The position numbers and the translations under genes were made by a program. Shown here one piece after another: positions 43,098 to 53,112 of a stretch of DNA of 64,000 nucleotides. This DNA is from Chitinophagaceae bacterium (lineage in GTDB: Bacteria > Bacteroidota > Bacteroidia > Chitinophagales > Chitinophagaceae): positions 310,001-374,000 of the forward strand of contig JADKAZ010000002.1 of assembly GCA_016719015.1 (NCBI GenBank). The letters run 5' to 3'. Every line of letters starts with the position of its first letter. The first letter of the stretch is position 1. Below the pieces are notes generated by a model. The model did no database searches. It saw only the letters and a list, made by a program, of their open reading frames with translations, and was not told the DNA's origin.

Positions 43098-44178
43098 GGC
43101 CCCTGCCAATGATTTAAAATTGAACGCTATGCGTCACCTGAAAGTTTACACAAAACAGGATATTTTATCATTGACCAAACTTCGCCGCTTTGAAACAAAG
43201 GTTGGTGAACAGCTAAAAGTGGTGGGTGATTCTACAGATATTGAAATAATTCTAAAAGAGTCTGCTGCTAAATATGTCCTGTTTGGTATTCCTGAAGACC
43301 TGGGTGCAAAAGGTAATTTTGGTATTGGTGGTGCCGATACTTTATGGATACCTTTTTTGCAAAGTATATTAAATGTACAAAGTAATGACTTCTTTGATGG
43401 TGGTGAAATATTGCTGGTCGGTCATTTTGATTTTGGTGATATGCAATACCTGATTGATACCACTGCGAAAAGTGAGGATGAGAAAATAGAAGCCTATCGA
43501 CATGCGGTTAATACGATTGATGATGAAGTGGAACATTTAGTGAAAATGATTACTGAAACTAAGAAGATTCCAATAGTTATTGGAGGTGGCCACAACAATA
43601 CTTATCCATTGATAAAAGGAGCTGCTAAAGGCTGGCACAAAGCCGGAGTCATTCCATTAGCGCAGATCAACTGTATAAACCTTGATGCCCATGCTGATTA
43701 CCGGCCGATGGAGGGCCGTCATAGTGGCAATGCTTTCCGGTATGCGGAGGAAGATGGTTATTTGCAGAAATACTGTGTAGTTGGCTTGCATGAAAATTAT
43801 CTTCCTCAAAATGTATGGATTGATATGGTCAATAATCCCTTTATTGACTGCATTACATTCGAAGATATTTTTGTACATGAAAAGCGAACATTTATGCAGG
43901 CTGTTTCTCATGCCACAGGTTTTACAGAAGATACGTTAACCGGAATTGATATAGACCTCGATGCCATCCAGAATACATTAAGTAGTGCAATGACACCTGT
44001 TGGTATCACACCTGTTCATGCAAGACAATACATTTCCTTTGCGGCAGCTGATAGTAAGCCGGCTTATCTCCACATTTGTGAGGGAGCTACAAGACTGACT
44101 GATGGAAGAACAGATGCCACCAGTGGCAAACTGATAAGTTATCTTGTTAGTGATTTTATCAAGGCAATGGCCATTTGA
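43078..44178 (+). CDS. hutG: Formimidoylglutamase-like protein of the arginase/agmatinase family
   Basis: A ureohydrolase-fold hydrolase. Mn-site motifs are present: IVIGGGHNNTYPL, NLDAHADYRPMEGRHSGN and GIDIDLDAIQN. In hut loci this family member hydrolyses N-formimidoyl-glutamate to glutamate and formamide. The 366-residue length includes an N-terminal extension compared with arginase. The start is uncertain: the ATG at 43078 overlaps ftcD by 20 nt and would be translationally coupled; the ATG at 43129 (MRHLKVYTKQDILSL) fits the family N-terminus better. Agmatinase-like activity is possible but the ftcD neighbour favours formimidoylglutamase. Confidence 0.85.
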   Translation: MENLETKAPANDLKLNAMRHLKVYTKQDILSLTKLRRFETKVGEQLKVVGDSTDIEIILKESAAKYVLFGIPEDLGAKGNFGIGGADTLWIPFLQSILNVQSNDFFDGGEILLVGHFDFGDMQYLIDTTAKSEDEKIEAYRHAVNTIDDEVEHLVKMITETKKIPIVIGGGHNNTYPLIKGAAKGWHKAGVIPLAQINCINLDAHADYRPMEGRHSGNAFRYAEEDGYLQKYCVVGLHENYLPQNVWIDMVNNPFIDCITFEDIFVHEKRTFMQAVSHATGFTEDTLTGIDIDLDAIQNTLSSAMTPVGITPVHARQYISFAAADSKPAYLHICEGATRLTDGRTDATSGKLISYLVSDFIKAMAI

Positions 44179-45921
44179 TCAGAATACCGGCCCGTATAGT
44201 TTTATATCAGACCTGTCAAAAGCCTTTTTGAATCTCACCAGCACTTTTGTTGCTTCTGCTGGTTTTTTTTGGGCTGTCAATGCCTGCCATATGCCAAACA
44301 AAGCCCATCCATTCTCATTATTATTCTGCAGATCTTTTTGCAGAATTTTTATCGCATCATCAAACTGTCCGGCTTTAATAAAAGCATTTCCAAGATAGTG
44401 TTTGGGATTCAGCATCCAATCCCTAGGTTCGTCATACACCATATTTTCTTCAACCGTTACAGCTTTTTGAAAAGCAGTAATAGCAGCATTATATTTTTTT
44501 TCTTTTAATGAAATTGTTCCAGACAAAAGATTTTGTGCTACACTGGCGCCTTCTATTGCCGCTGAAAAAGGCGTAAACGGTAGTTGGAGAGTGCTGTCCT
44601 CCATTAATAAGTTTATTTGTTTCAGTTCATTTTTTGCTTCAGCCAGTTTTAATTGATGTGATAATGCCATACCTTTTCCAAAATGATAAAGTATGTTACG
44701 ATAAACCTGCCCTGCATCAGGTTGCGGATATTGCAATAGCTGGTTCCAGTTACCAAAGCGAATATCCACCAATAGCGGTGTCATAAACACATACTGAATA
44801 TAATTCCCCATTGGCCCGGGTGTTGAAAGATAATCTACAGGTATATTATTGGCGGTTTCATTTGCGGCATAGGAGGATTGTCCGGAACGGCCTGCCAGCA
44901 TCGCATTATTGGTTTGCATATGCAGGTTGTGAATAATGTAGAGAAATGCATTGCCGGTCACAGGTTCATACAATGGAATTGTTTTCTTATAACTTTTTAT
45001 CGCTGCTTCATTAACCGAAATTCCTTTCGCATAGTTACCCGTCCGCAGATAAATATGCGAAGGCATATGAACAGTGTGAGAAAGCCCTGGAGTAAGTTTA
45101 CCCAGCCTGTCTGCACTGGGGATTGCTTTAGCTGCGTAGGGCGATGGTTCCATTACATGAATGTAATAGTGATTAGCACCCGGATGGTTAGGAGTTTTCG
45201 CTAATAATTTTTCCAGTATCGTTCTTATCAAGGGTGTCCATGGTTTGGGGGTTCCGTCATTATTCCATAACTCCCAGGGATGCTGAAGCATAAGGGCATC
45301 TGCATACAAAGCAGCTACATCTGCATTGCCTGAATATTTTTCATATACTTCTTTCATCTTATTGACATAGGCCTGATTCAATTCTTTTCTTGAGGCTGTT
45401 GAGTCCTTGGAATAGCGGGCCATTTGTGCATAAATGAGCATTTTTTCTAAGCCCGGTGCCATATCCATTTGTTCTTTTGCATTTTCAATTGCTGTTAATG
45501 CTTCGGGTGATGCAGCATAACCTATATCATTAATGTTTGGGCCATAAGCTAAGGCCTGCGCCCAATAAAGCATTGCACTACCCGGATCAAATTTTGCAGC
45601 CTTCTTAAAAGATGCCATGGCTTCTATAATATGAAAACTGTAATACATATTTATGCCCTGGTTAAAATAAAACTGGGCACTGTCATTGGTGGTGCTGATT
45701 TTCCATTTATAATTGCCCGCACCGGGAATGGGAGGGATGTCTGTTTCTTCTATCCATTCTTTTAATTCATTCCAATTTGGTGTACAACGAAGAATATTCA
45801 TTTTCTTGAACTCCAGAACTTCAGAGGAAGGATTATTCACCGTTACTGCTTCTTTCAGACTAAAGGCTAGCAAAGCTGTAACAAAGGCAAGCAGGGCCAG
45901 AAATAGGAGGCGGGACTTCAT
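44179..45921 (-). CDS. Tetratricopeptide-repeat protein of unknown function
   Basis: A 580-residue exported protein with signal peptide RLLFLALLAFVTALLAF. Several TPR units are visible, for example HIIEAMASFKKAAKFDPGSAMLYWAQ near the N-terminus and AFIKAGQFDDAIKILQKDL at the C-terminus. Between them a conserved-looking central part has HVMEPSPYAAKAIPSADRLG and HMPSHIYLRTGNY, a His-rich combination seen in a family of uncharacterised TPR proteins. No catalytic residues are known. The gene ends abutting hutG. Confidence 0.7.
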   Translation of the reverse strand: MKSRLLFLALLAFVTALLAFSLKEAVTVNNPSSEVLEFKKMNILRCTPNWNELKEWIEETDIPPIPGAGNYKWKISTTNDSAQFYFNQGINMYYSFHIIEAMASFKKAAKFDPGSAMLYWAQALAYGPNINDIGYAASPEALTAIENAKEQMDMAPGLEKMLIYAQMARYSKDSTASRKELNQAYVNKMKEVYEKYSGNADVAALYADALMLQHPWELWNNDGTPKPWTPLIRTILEKLLAKTPNHPGANHYYIHVMEPSPYAAKAIPSADRLGKLTPGLSHTVHMPSHIYLRTGNYAKGISVNEAAIKSYKKTIPLYEPVTGNAFLYIIHNLHMQTNNAMLAGRSGQSSYAANETANNIPVDYLSTPGPMGNYIQYVFMTPLLVDIRFGNWNQLLQYPQPDAGQVYRNILYHFGKGMALSHQLKLAEAKNELKQINLLMEDSTLQLPFTPFSAAIEGASVAQNLLSGTISLKEKKYNAAITAFQKAVTVEENMVYDEPRDWMLNPKHYLGNAFIKAGQFDDAIKILQKDLQNNNENGWALFGIWQALTAQKKPAEATKVLVRFKKAFDRSDIKLYGPVF

Positions 45922-46008
45922 GACTGTTGGTTTAAGTACCAAAAGTTACAACTATTTTGAAATACACTTATCGGCTCCTGGTTCGACAGTATTGTTTACA
46001 TTTAATCT

Positions 46009-46533
46009 ATGAAAAGGATGCTCATCCTCTTTCTGCTTTTTGTGCTTACCCGGGCAAATGCTCAAAACGAATTTGCAGCAACGGCTTTCTATACTGATTT
46101 TAAAAAGATATTTGCTGACGCCCAGGCAGGGTTTACAGACTGTAAAGGGATTAAAAGAAAAAGCGATTTTGAAGAACTTGCCACTGAATACTATGCAAAG
46201 TTAATGCTGCCATTAGCTGATTCCGGGAAAGTTGTTTTCCCTGTTGCTGGCAATCCGTATGTTATTTATTATTTTGAACCAGATAAAATACGGTTGAAAG
46301 TTGACCAGCGGGGTGCCAACCTCCGGGATGCAATTGCATTAGCATTTGAAAAGCCGCTTTATTCAAGAACCTCCACTACTATCACGGATAATCAGCCATT
46401 CACCAGCACATTGTATTATACCGATCCTAACGAAGACAAGTATTCCGCTGCTTTATTCCGGCAATGTATCTTTTATAAAGGGGGCAAATACTATTTGTCT
46501 TTTGAAATCCGGGGAAAGAAAGATCCGGAATAA
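46009..46533 (+). CDS. Secreted protein of unknown function
   Basis: A 174-residue exported protein; the signal peptide ends near RANAQ. The mature part has Tyr-rich strands (NPYVIYYFEPDKIRLKV, ALYYTDPNEDKYS-like) and no motif I recognise. Divergent from the TPR gene, with a 66-nt intergenic space, and convergent with the SH3 gene via a shared terminator. Confidence 0.55.
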   Translation: MKRMLILFLLFVLTRANAQNEFAATAFYTDFKKIFADAQAGFTDCKGIKRKSDFEELATEYYAKLMLPLADSGKVVFPVAGNPYVIYYFEPDKIRLKVDQRGANLRDAIALAFEKPLYSRTSTTITDNQPFTSTLYYTDPNEDKYSAALFRQCIFYKGGKYYLSFEIRGKKDPE

Positions 46534-46561
46534 AAAATGCGACCGCTTGGCCGCATTTTTT
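46532..46561. terminator. Bidirectional terminator between convergent genes
   Basis: AAAAAATGCG-A-CC, loop GCTT, GG-C-CGCATTTTTT with one A-C mismatch. A- and T-runs on both arms allow termination in both directions. Confidence 0.82.
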
Positions 46562-46581
46562 AAATATTGAATTAAAGAAAT

Positions 46582-47022
46582 TTATTCTTCAACTACCGGA
46601 GTCAGATATTGCGCATAAGCATATCCTTCCTCATTATCTTTTGTCCGTATCAGCCACCACAATTCACTGGTTTGGCTTACTACGGTAACTATTTCATGAT
46701 GCGCTGCTTTACCAACGATGGGTTGGTCGGTACCCGGTCCTTTACGAATGTTTAGGTTAGATCGTTCTGTTGTCACTTTGGCTTTGGTAACTGGGGCAGT
46801 TGCAACCACATTTACATTCATCACCAGGTCGCCGGAAAGAAAGTTAGGATCAAGTTTATCATACACATTCCATAGCATATCTTTTACTTCACCACTTGGG
46901 GCAACGCCATCTATATAGAGCACACCTTCCTGCTCCCGTACCTGAAGGTCTGCAACTCCGCTGATCTGAGCAGCGAGTGTCAGTTCTTTGTATTTATCCT
47001 GTAAGGATTGAGAAAAAGACAT
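46582..47022 (-). CDS. BON-like and bacterial SH3 domain protein
   Basis: A 146-residue protein with no signal peptide. The N-terminal part (about 1-80) resembles a BON-type domain (LQVREQEGVLYIDGVAPSGE), and the C-terminal 60 residues form a bacterial SH3 domain, LNIRKGPGTDQPIVGKAA... YAYAQYLTP, with the usual R-x-G-P pattern. It may bind other macromolecules; function unknown. It lies 19 nt downstream of the BON lipoprotein gene, so the pair is probably one operon related to envelope stress. Confidence 0.75.
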   Translation of the reverse strand: MSFSQSLQDKYKELTLAAQISGVADLQVREQEGVLYIDGVAPSGEVKDMLWNVYDKLDPNFLSGDLVMNVNVVATAPVTKAKVTTERSNLNIRKGPGTDQPIVGKAAHHEIVTVVSQTSELWWLIRTKDNEEGYAYAQYLTPVVEE

Positions 47023-47041
47023 AATTTTTATTTTTTAAGAG

Positions 47042-47533
47042 TTATTTAATGGTTAATCCTGTAAGATCATAACCTTTCGATTTTAATTTATCCAGTGTTT
47101 GTTTAAGGGCTGCCCATTTTGCTTTTGCTATTGTACCAGTTAGTACAACTTTGCCATCATTAATAGAATAGGAAAGACCGGGGTGATCTTTCAATGCATC
47201 GGTTAATCCTTTGGTTAAGGCTTCATCATCTGCATTAATAACGGGTAATGGGGCTGATACAACACCATTGTTGACCACATCAGTAACACCCTTAACGCCT
47301 TTTACTAAAGAAGTAAGCTTATCTTTTGTTGCCTGATCAGTGAATTCTCCTGTAATAGTTGCTACACCTTTTTCAACAGATACACTGGCAGTGGAAGCGG
47401 CAGGGTCAGCTTTTAAAGCAGTTTCAATCGCCGCTTTTATATCGGCATCTTTAGGTTTTTTTTTGCAAGCATTAAAACTAATGAGAGTTGCAAAAGCAGC
47501 CATCATAATAAGCGAGGTCGATAATTTTTTCAT
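47042..47533 (-). CDS. Lipoprotein with two BON domains
   Basis: A 163-residue exported protein with lipobox SFNAC (Cys23). It carries two BON domains, residues about 30-95 (SVSVEKGVATITGEFTDQA) and about 105-163 (YSINDGKVVLTGTIAKAKW), each with the alpha-beta-beta pattern and a conserved G in V-x-[IL]-x-G. BON domains bind phospholipid surfaces; proteins like OsmY are stress-induced in the periplasm. Likely co-transcribed with the BON/SH3 gene downstream. Confidence 0.85.
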   Translation of the reverse strand: MKKLSTSLIMMAAFATLISFNACKKKPKDADIKAAIETALKADPAASTASVSVEKGVATITGEFTDQATKDKLTSLVKGVKGVTDVVNNGVVSAPLPVINADDEALTKGLTDALKDHPGLSYSINDGKVVLTGTIAKAKWAALKQTLDKLKSKGYDLTGLTIK

Positions 47534-47624
47534 ATATTATTGTGTTTAGTAGGGCAAAGTAGGTGATTCCTGCCACATAAGCCTTTTTATCATGAAATCA
47601 TTGTCAACTAACCTGGAAGCAAAT

Positions 47625-49619
47625 TTATTTGGCCTCTAATTCCATTATTTTCTCAAAAACTTTTTCATATTCAGCATTTAACTGGACTAATTCGTCAGTC
47701 GCTTTTTTATACCCAGTTTCAGCCTGTTGAAATTTTATTTTATCAGAGTAAGTGGCCGGGTCAGAGAGGGAAGCTTCCAGCTCATTCTTTTGTTTATTAA
47801 GTGTGGCTATTTTTTCTTCTAATTGCTGAAATTGCTTTTGTGTCTTTTGAAGTTCTTTTTTTGCATCTTTATCAATAGCCGTATTAAGTACTTTTTGAAT
47901 CATGGGAGACTCTTTCTTAACCTCAGGCTGTTTCATCTTCGAACCTTGTCCTTTGTTGCCTGAGTTTTGTTCTTTTTCTTTAATCGCCTGTGCTTTTTTA
48001 CTTTCTGCTTCTTGTTTGGCCATTCTTTCTTTCCAGGCCACCCATTCTTCATAACCGCCTTTAAATTCCTTTATTTCATGGTCAACAATCTCCCAAATCT
48101 TATTCGCAGTTTTCGAAACAAAGTAACGGTCGTGACTTACGAGAATAATGCTGCCTTCATATTTTGTTAAGGCTTCTATCAGTAAATCGCAACTGTGCAT
48201 ATCCAGGTGATTGGTAGGTTCATCCAACATCAGGAAATTGGCTTTGCTAACAATTACTTTTGCCAATGCGACCCTTGCTTTTTCACCACCACTTAAGATT
48301 TTTATTTTTTTATCGGCATCATCACCACTGAAAAGAAAACAACCCAGCAGTCCCCGGAGTTCCAATTCGTTCATCTGGCTGCCAGCTTCCTTCATTTCCT
48401 CTATAATGGCATTATTAATATTCAATGCTTCTAACTGGTGCTGTGCATAAAAACTTTCTTCTACATTATGTCCCCATTTCCTTTCGCCGTTGGTGAAATT
48501 TTCAACGCCGGCGATGATTCGCAATAGTGTTGACTTTCCTTTTCCGTTTGCACCAATCAATGCAATCTTATCTCCCCGGTCAATTTCTACGGAGGAATTT
48601 TCGATAATCACATTGTCACCAAACGATTTGGAAACATTTTTTAATTCTACCAACACCCGTCCTGGTGTTTTATCTACCCGGAAATTGATACGGATATTCG
48701 GCCTTTCAAGTTCAGCATCTTCAATACGTTCCAGTTTGTCAAGCTTTTTCATGATGCTCTGTGCCATGGCAGCTTTGCTGGCTTTGGCCCTGAACCGTTC
48801 TACCAATCGTTCATTCTGGCGTATATAATCCTGTTGATTTTCGTAAGCTTTTTGCTGCATCTCTATACGGATGGCTTTTTCCTTTTCGTAATAATCATAA
48901 TTGCCATTGTAAATATGCAATTGTTGTTGGTATACTTCTACAATCTTTGTAACCATCCTGTTCAGAAAATATTTATCGTGGCTTACAATTACAACCGAAC
49001 CCTGGTAATGCAACAAATATTTTTCCAGCCATTCAATGGAGGGAAGGTCAAGGTGATTGGTAGGTTCATCCAATAATAATAAATCGGGCTGCTGCAAGAT
49101 CATTTTGGCAAGCAACACCCTCATTCTCCATCCACCGCTAAATTCTTTATAAGGTCTTCCCAAGTCTTCATTCGCAAAACCTAAACCCTGCAATACTTCT
49201 TCTGTTTTATGATGAATATTGTAACCGCCGAGAGTTTCTAATTCATGCAGGCGGTCAGTATATTCTAATAGGATTTTTTCATCCCCTGTTTTTTCTAATT
49301 CTTTTCCAATCTCCTCAATTTCTTTTTCTAATTGCTGCACCCTTTCAAATGCACTGAGGGCCACCTGCAGGATTGAATCATTGGTATCAAAACTCAGTAA
49401 ATCCTGATGCAGGTAGCCGATGGAAGTAGTGCGGCTTCTTTCTATCGTTCCTTTAGACGGTGTGTATTGTCCCACCAAAAGTTTCAGCAAGGTGGATTTG
49501 CCGGTACCGTTATAGCCAATTAGCCCGATACGTTCTCCGGGCTGAATATGCCAGGTGGCGTCTTCCACGATTGCCCTTGCGCCAAACTCAAATGTCACAT
49601 TTTGTAATCCTGCCAGCAT
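47625..49619 (-). CDS. ABC-F family ATP-binding protein
   Basis: A 664-residue soluble protein with two ABC ATPase domains and no membrane segment. Walker A motifs are GYNGTGKST and GANGKGKST, signatures FSGGWRMRVLLAKMIL and LSGGEKARVALAKVIV, and Walker B/H-loop elements DEPTNHLD occur twice. The linker between the cassettes (the P-site tRNA interaction motif) is charged and helical, and a C-terminal coiled coil (about 560-664) is present as in Uup/YheS-type proteins. ABC-F proteins bind ribosomes; members act in translation or antibiotic protection. This gene's specific role is unknown. Transcribed alone on the minus strand. Confidence 0.93.
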   Translation of the reverse strand: MLAGLQNVTFEFGARAIVEDATWHIQPGERIGLIGYNGTGKSTLLKLLVGQYTPSKGTIERSRTTSIGYLHQDLLSFDTNDSILQVALSAFERVQQLEKEIEEIGKELEKTGDEKILLEYTDRLHELETLGGYNIHHKTEEVLQGLGFANEDLGRPYKEFSGGWRMRVLLAKMILQQPDLLLLDEPTNHLDLPSIEWLEKYLLHYQGSVVIVSHDKYFLNRMVTKIVEVYQQQLHIYNGNYDYYEKEKAIRIEMQQKAYENQQDYIRQNERLVERFRAKASKAAMAQSIMKKLDKLERIEDAELERPNIRINFRVDKTPGRVLVELKNVSKSFGDNVIIENSSVEIDRGDKIALIGANGKGKSTLLRIIAGVENFTNGERKWGHNVEESFYAQHQLEALNINNAIIEEMKEAGSQMNELELRGLLGCFLFSGDDADKKIKILSGGEKARVALAKVIVSKANFLMLDEPTNHLDMHSCDLLIEALTKYEGSIILVSHDRYFVSKTANKIWEIVDHEIKEFKGGYEEWVAWKERMAKQEAESKKAQAIKEKEQNSGNKGQGSKMKQPEVKKESPMIQKVLNTAIDKDAKKELQKTQKQFQQLEEKIATLNKQKNELEASLSDPATYSDKIKFQQAETGYKKATDELVQLNAEYEKVFEKIMELEAK

Positions 49620-49710
49620 AATTTTCTAAATGAGGCGCAAATTTAGCCATATTTCACCATTAAATTTTTGTTGAAATAACTAAAACATAACGAGTCATTT
49701 TGCCAGCATC

Positions 49711-49718
49711 TATCTTTG
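49711..49718 (+). promoter_or_regulatory. -7 promoter box candidate of the TonB-dependent receptor gene
   Basis: TATCTTTG fits TAnnTTTG, 52 nt before the ATG at 49770. No -33 TTTG at the expected distance. Confidence 0.4.
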
Positions 49719-49769
49719 TCCTTTATTTTGGCGAAACAAACAAAAAATCAGCCTGTTTGTATTAATCGT

Positions 49770-52163
49770 ATGCGAAAAATCCTAGGTGCCGTACTGTTAT
49801 TATTGTATTTAAACCCGGTATTTGCCCAGAATGCAACTACCGCTAAACGCTTTACCATAAATGGATATGTGAAAGATAGCTTAACCGGCGAATCAATCAT
49901 CGGCGCCACCGTTTCAGTTAACCTGCCAGCCGGACAGACTACAGGTGGTCAGTCAAAAGGGGTGGCAAGTAATCAATACGGTTTTTATTCAATTACACTT
50001 GATGAGGGAGTATATACTATTTATATTTCTCATGTTTCTTACCTGGGTAAAACAGTCTCTGTTGATTTAAAAAATAACCAGTCATTAAATGTTGACATTG
50101 TTTCCAGGTCATCAGCATTAGCGGATGTGGTTGTATATAGCAAACGACGGGATGGCAACGTAAAGAATGCCCAGATGGGAAAAATTGATCTATCCATGAA
50201 TCAGATCAGGAATATTCCTGCCTTTCTGGGCGAAGTTGATTTACTTAAAGCCATTCAATTATTACCCGGTGTAAGAAATGCCGGGGAAGGCAATGCCGGT
50301 TTTTATGTTAGAGGTGGGGGGCCAGATCAGAATTTGATTATGCTTGATGATGCAGTAGTATATAACACCGGTCACCTGTTTGGATTCTTTTCCATCTTTA
50401 ATTCTGATGCTATTAAGAATGTTTCTTTAATAAAAGGCGGTATGCCAGCTCAGTATGGCGGCCGTCTTTCTTCTGTAGTTGACGTTACGATGAAAGATGG
50501 TAACATCAATAAATTGCAAATGGAAGGCGGTATTGGCCTGATTGCCTCCCGGTTTTCCATACAGGGTCCGATTAAAAAAAATAAGGCCTCGTTTATTATT
50601 TCAGCAAGAAGGACCTATGTCGATGCATTAGCAAAACCCTTTATTAAGAAGACGAGCAGTTTCTATGGCTCCGGGTATTATTTTTATGATTTGAACGCAA
50701 AAATGAATTACCGGTTTTCAGAAAAAGACCGGCTCTATATCAGTGGCTATTTTGGAAGGGATGTGTTTGATTTTAATAATGCCAAACGAAATTTTAAAAC
50801 TAATATTCCCTGGGGTAATTCTACAGCAACCATTCGTTGGAATCATGTATTCAACCGTCGCTTGTTTTCCAACACAACGTTAGTGTACAACGATTATAAA
50901 TTCCGTTTCTCTGCCCAGCAGGAAAATTTTGAGATCGGTCTTTATTCCGGTATCAAAGACGGAACAATCAAAACTGATTTCGATTATTATCCTTTGCCAA
51001 ATCACAAAATAAAATTCGGTGGCTTGTTAACGTATCACCGGTTTACTCCCAATGTGGTTACCGGGCGGCAGGATTCTATCGTTTTTAAGCCAAATAACGA
51101 AGGTCTTAAATATGCAGCAGAAGCGGCTGTCTACATCCAGGACGATTGGGAAATCGGAGAGAAGTGGAAAATAAATTATGGTCTCCGGTGGAGCAGCTTT
51201 ACCCAAATCGGGCCTTATACTAAATATGTTCGTGACGCTAATGGTAATAAACTGGATAGTACGGTCTATGGTAATTTCAAACCCGTAAAAACCTATGGCG
51301 GGCTTGAACCCCGTATGACTATACGCTATGCCATCAACGATGAAACATCGGTAAAGGCAGCGGTGACAAGAAACTATCAGTACATTCACCTTGTCAGCAA
51401 TTCAGGTAATACATTACCGACTGACCTTTGGGTGCCGAGCACTTATATCGTAAAGCCACAGATCAGCTGGTTATATTCAGCAGGTTTTTTTAAAAATTTT
51501 ACTGACAATAAATACGAAACCTCGGTTGAACTATATTATAAAGACATGCAGAACCAGGTGGAGTACAAAGAAGGGTATACACCCGGGCTTGGCGACCCCG
51601 AAGATGAATTTGTATTTGGAAAGGGCTGGAGTTATGGAGCCGAGTTTTTAGTGAATAAATTGAAAGGAAGGCTGACCGGCTGGATTGGATATACTTTATC
51701 ATGGACATGGAGAAAATTCGCTGAACTGAATGGTGGTGAAAAATATCCCACCAGGTTCGACCGGCGTCATGACATGTCGATAGTAGCTAATTATGACGCC
51801 ACTAAAAAATGGAAACTCGGAGCTGTCTTTGTATACGGCACAGGCAACGCCATTACCCTGCCGGAACGTTTTTATATTATCAACGGAGTGCTTACGCAGG
51901 AATATAGCAAGTTAAACCAGTACCGCATGCAATCTTATCATCGGATGGATCTTTCTGCTACTTATACACCGGTACCCAAGAAAAAAAGAAAAGTAACAGG
52001 CTATTGGGTTTTCAGTATTTATAATGTTTACAGTAGGCTCAATCCATATTTTATATATTTTGATCAATCGGGAAGTCCAACTACAGGTGATTTAAAAGTA
52101 GAAGCAAGACAGGTATCATTGTTTCCAATACTGCCTGCGGTAACGTGGAATTTTAAGTTTTAA
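49770..52163 (+). CDS. TonB-dependent outer-membrane receptor
   Basis: A 797-residue outer-membrane receptor. After the signal peptide (RKILGAVLLLLYLNPVFAQ) comes a carboxypeptidase-regulatory-like domain (about 30-115, beginning FTINGYVKDSLTGESIIGATV), then the plug domain with IQLLPGVRNAGEGNAGFYVRG and a C-terminal 22-strand barrel ending in ILPAVTWNFKF. No SusD partner is adjacent, so it is not obviously part of a glycan locus; it belongs to the group whose ligand is unknown. I use the ATG at 49770; the frame is open to 49716 but the upstream part has no signal-peptide character. Confidence 0.9.
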   Translation: MRKILGAVLLLLYLNPVFAQNATTAKRFTINGYVKDSLTGESIIGATVSVNLPAGQTTGGQSKGVASNQYGFYSITLDEGVYTIYISHVSYLGKTVSVDLKNNQSLNVDIVSRSSALADVVVYSKRRDGNVKNAQMGKIDLSMNQIRNIPAFLGEVDLLKAIQLLPGVRNAGEGNAGFYVRGGGPDQNLIMLDDAVVYNTGHLFGFFSIFNSDAIKNVSLIKGGMPAQYGGRLSSVVDVTMKDGNINKLQMEGGIGLIASRFSIQGPIKKNKASFIISARRTYVDALAKPFIKKTSSFYGSGYYFYDLNAKMNYRFSEKDRLYISGYFGRDVFDFNNAKRNFKTNIPWGNSTATIRWNHVFNRRLFSNTTLVYNDYKFRFSAQQENFEIGLYSGIKDGTIKTDFDYYPLPNHKIKFGGLLTYHRFTPNVVTGRQDSIVFKPNNEGLKYAAEAAVYIQDDWEIGEKWKINYGLRWSSFTQIGPYTKYVRDANGNKLDSTVYGNFKPVKTYGGLEPRMTIRYAINDETSVKAAVTRNYQYIHLVSNSGNTLPTDLWVPSTYIVKPQISWLYSAGFFKNFTDNKYETSVELYYKDMQNQVEYKEGYTPGLGDPEDEFVFGKGWSYGAEFLVNKLKGRLTGWIGYTLSWTWRKFAELNGGEKYPTRFDRRHDMSIVANYDATKKWKLGAVFVYGTGNAITLPERFYIINGVLTQEYSKLNQYRMQSYHRMDLSATYTPVPKKKRKVTGYWVFSIYNVYSRLNPYFIYFDQSGSPTTGDLKVEARQVSLFPILPAVTWNFKF

Positions 52164-52497
52164 AAGTTCTTAAATCTTAAAAACAATGAAGCCTGCTTTC
52201 ACAGGCTTCATGTTCAAATCAGTATTGAGATCCAAAATTGTTTACGGTTGTAATTTAATAACCTGACAGGAAATTAAAAATTATACTGCCATTATTTTTT
52301 CTAAATCAGTATTTATACTTAGTTGGTATAATAATTAAAAAAATATGTTTGATTCTGATCATGTCAATTAAACATTTTGGAACACTCCGGATTTCGAAAG
52401 CCTTTTATAGTTCCGTTTCGAAGCCAAAAAAAGTAACCAGGCAAATACACCCGGCTTGTATAAGTGATTTATTTCTCTATATAAACAGTTATAAAGT
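52164..52497. other. Intergenic region with one hairpin
   Basis: 334 nt without a gene. ATGAAGCCTG (52186-52195) pairs perfectly with CAGGCTTCAT (52202-52211), likely a weak terminator of the TonB receptor gene although its T tail is poor (GTTCAAATC). The rest is AT-rich and contains a near direct repeat of TTTCGAA(A)GCC near 52390 and 52418. Nothing else seen. Confidence 0.5.
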
Positions 52498-53007
52498 TTA
52501 AGGAGTTTTTTCTCCGGATGATGGTGGTGGTGCCATCATTTTCATCATTTCTCTTGGTTCCATAAATGCCCAATGTTCTATGGCTTTTCCTTCTTTGAAT
52601 TTGACGACCTCCATTGCAGTCATATCATAAGGCCCTGCCGGCATACCCAAAGAGCCGTCGCTGGTTCCGGTGTAACGAATCCAGGAAAATACATATTCAT
52701 CATCTGCCAGGTCTTTTATTGTTTCCATTTTCTGGTCTTTGATTTTCGCATGCATCAAAGTAATCATAGCCTTGAGGCTATCACGGCCCATATCGCCTTT
52801 GTCAGTATGGTCGACAAAATCACTGGATACTACACTGTCAATTTTACTAAGGTCGCCGGTCATAAACGCATCGCTAACAACATGCGAAGCTGCTATGTTC
52901 GCTTTAGCTTTATCAGAAATGCCATTGCTTTTTTCTTCTTTTTTACTGCTACAGGAGGTAAAGAAGATAATTGTTCCCGCAGTTAGGATGAATAGAGACT
53001 TTTTCAT
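52498..53007 (-). CDS. SnoaL-like domain lipoprotein
   Basis: A 169-residue exported protein with lipobox FFTSC (Cys19). The mature part has the SnoaL/ester-cyclase-like cone fold pattern: HVVSDAFMTGDLSKIDSVVS, FVDHTDKG, and the C-terminal VVKFKEGKAIEHWAFMEP. In this superfamily the pattern is found in polyketide cyclases and many proteins of unknown function; without the catalytic Asp being assignable I make no enzymatic claim. A Met/Pro-rich end (MKMMAPPPSSGEKTP) follows. Transcribed alone. Confidence 0.82.
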   Translation of the reverse strand: MKKSLFILTAGTIIFFTSCSSKKEEKSNGISDKAKANIAASHVVSDAFMTGDLSKIDSVVSSDFVDHTDKGDMGRDSLKAMITLMHAKIKDQKMETIKDLADDEYVFSWIRYTGTSDGSLGMPAGPYDMTAMEVVKFKEGKAIEHWAFMEPREMMKMMAPPPSSGEKTP

Positions 53008-53112
53008 GTTGATTTTATTTGGTTGTTAAATAATGACATAGAAAAAGGGAAACGGTCATCTAGACAAAGTCAACACAATTCAAAGGGAGGGAAAGAATGT
53101 TAAGGTAGAAAA

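Noticed and set aside
44144..44508. Plus-strand open frames overlapping the start of the minus-strand TPR gene region
   Set aside because: They are antisense to the C-terminal codons of the TPR protein and carry no motif.
52380..52430. Near direct repeat TTTCGAA(A)GCC as part of a mobile element end
   Set aside because: Only about ten bases, no partner repeat, no transposase and no target duplication visible.
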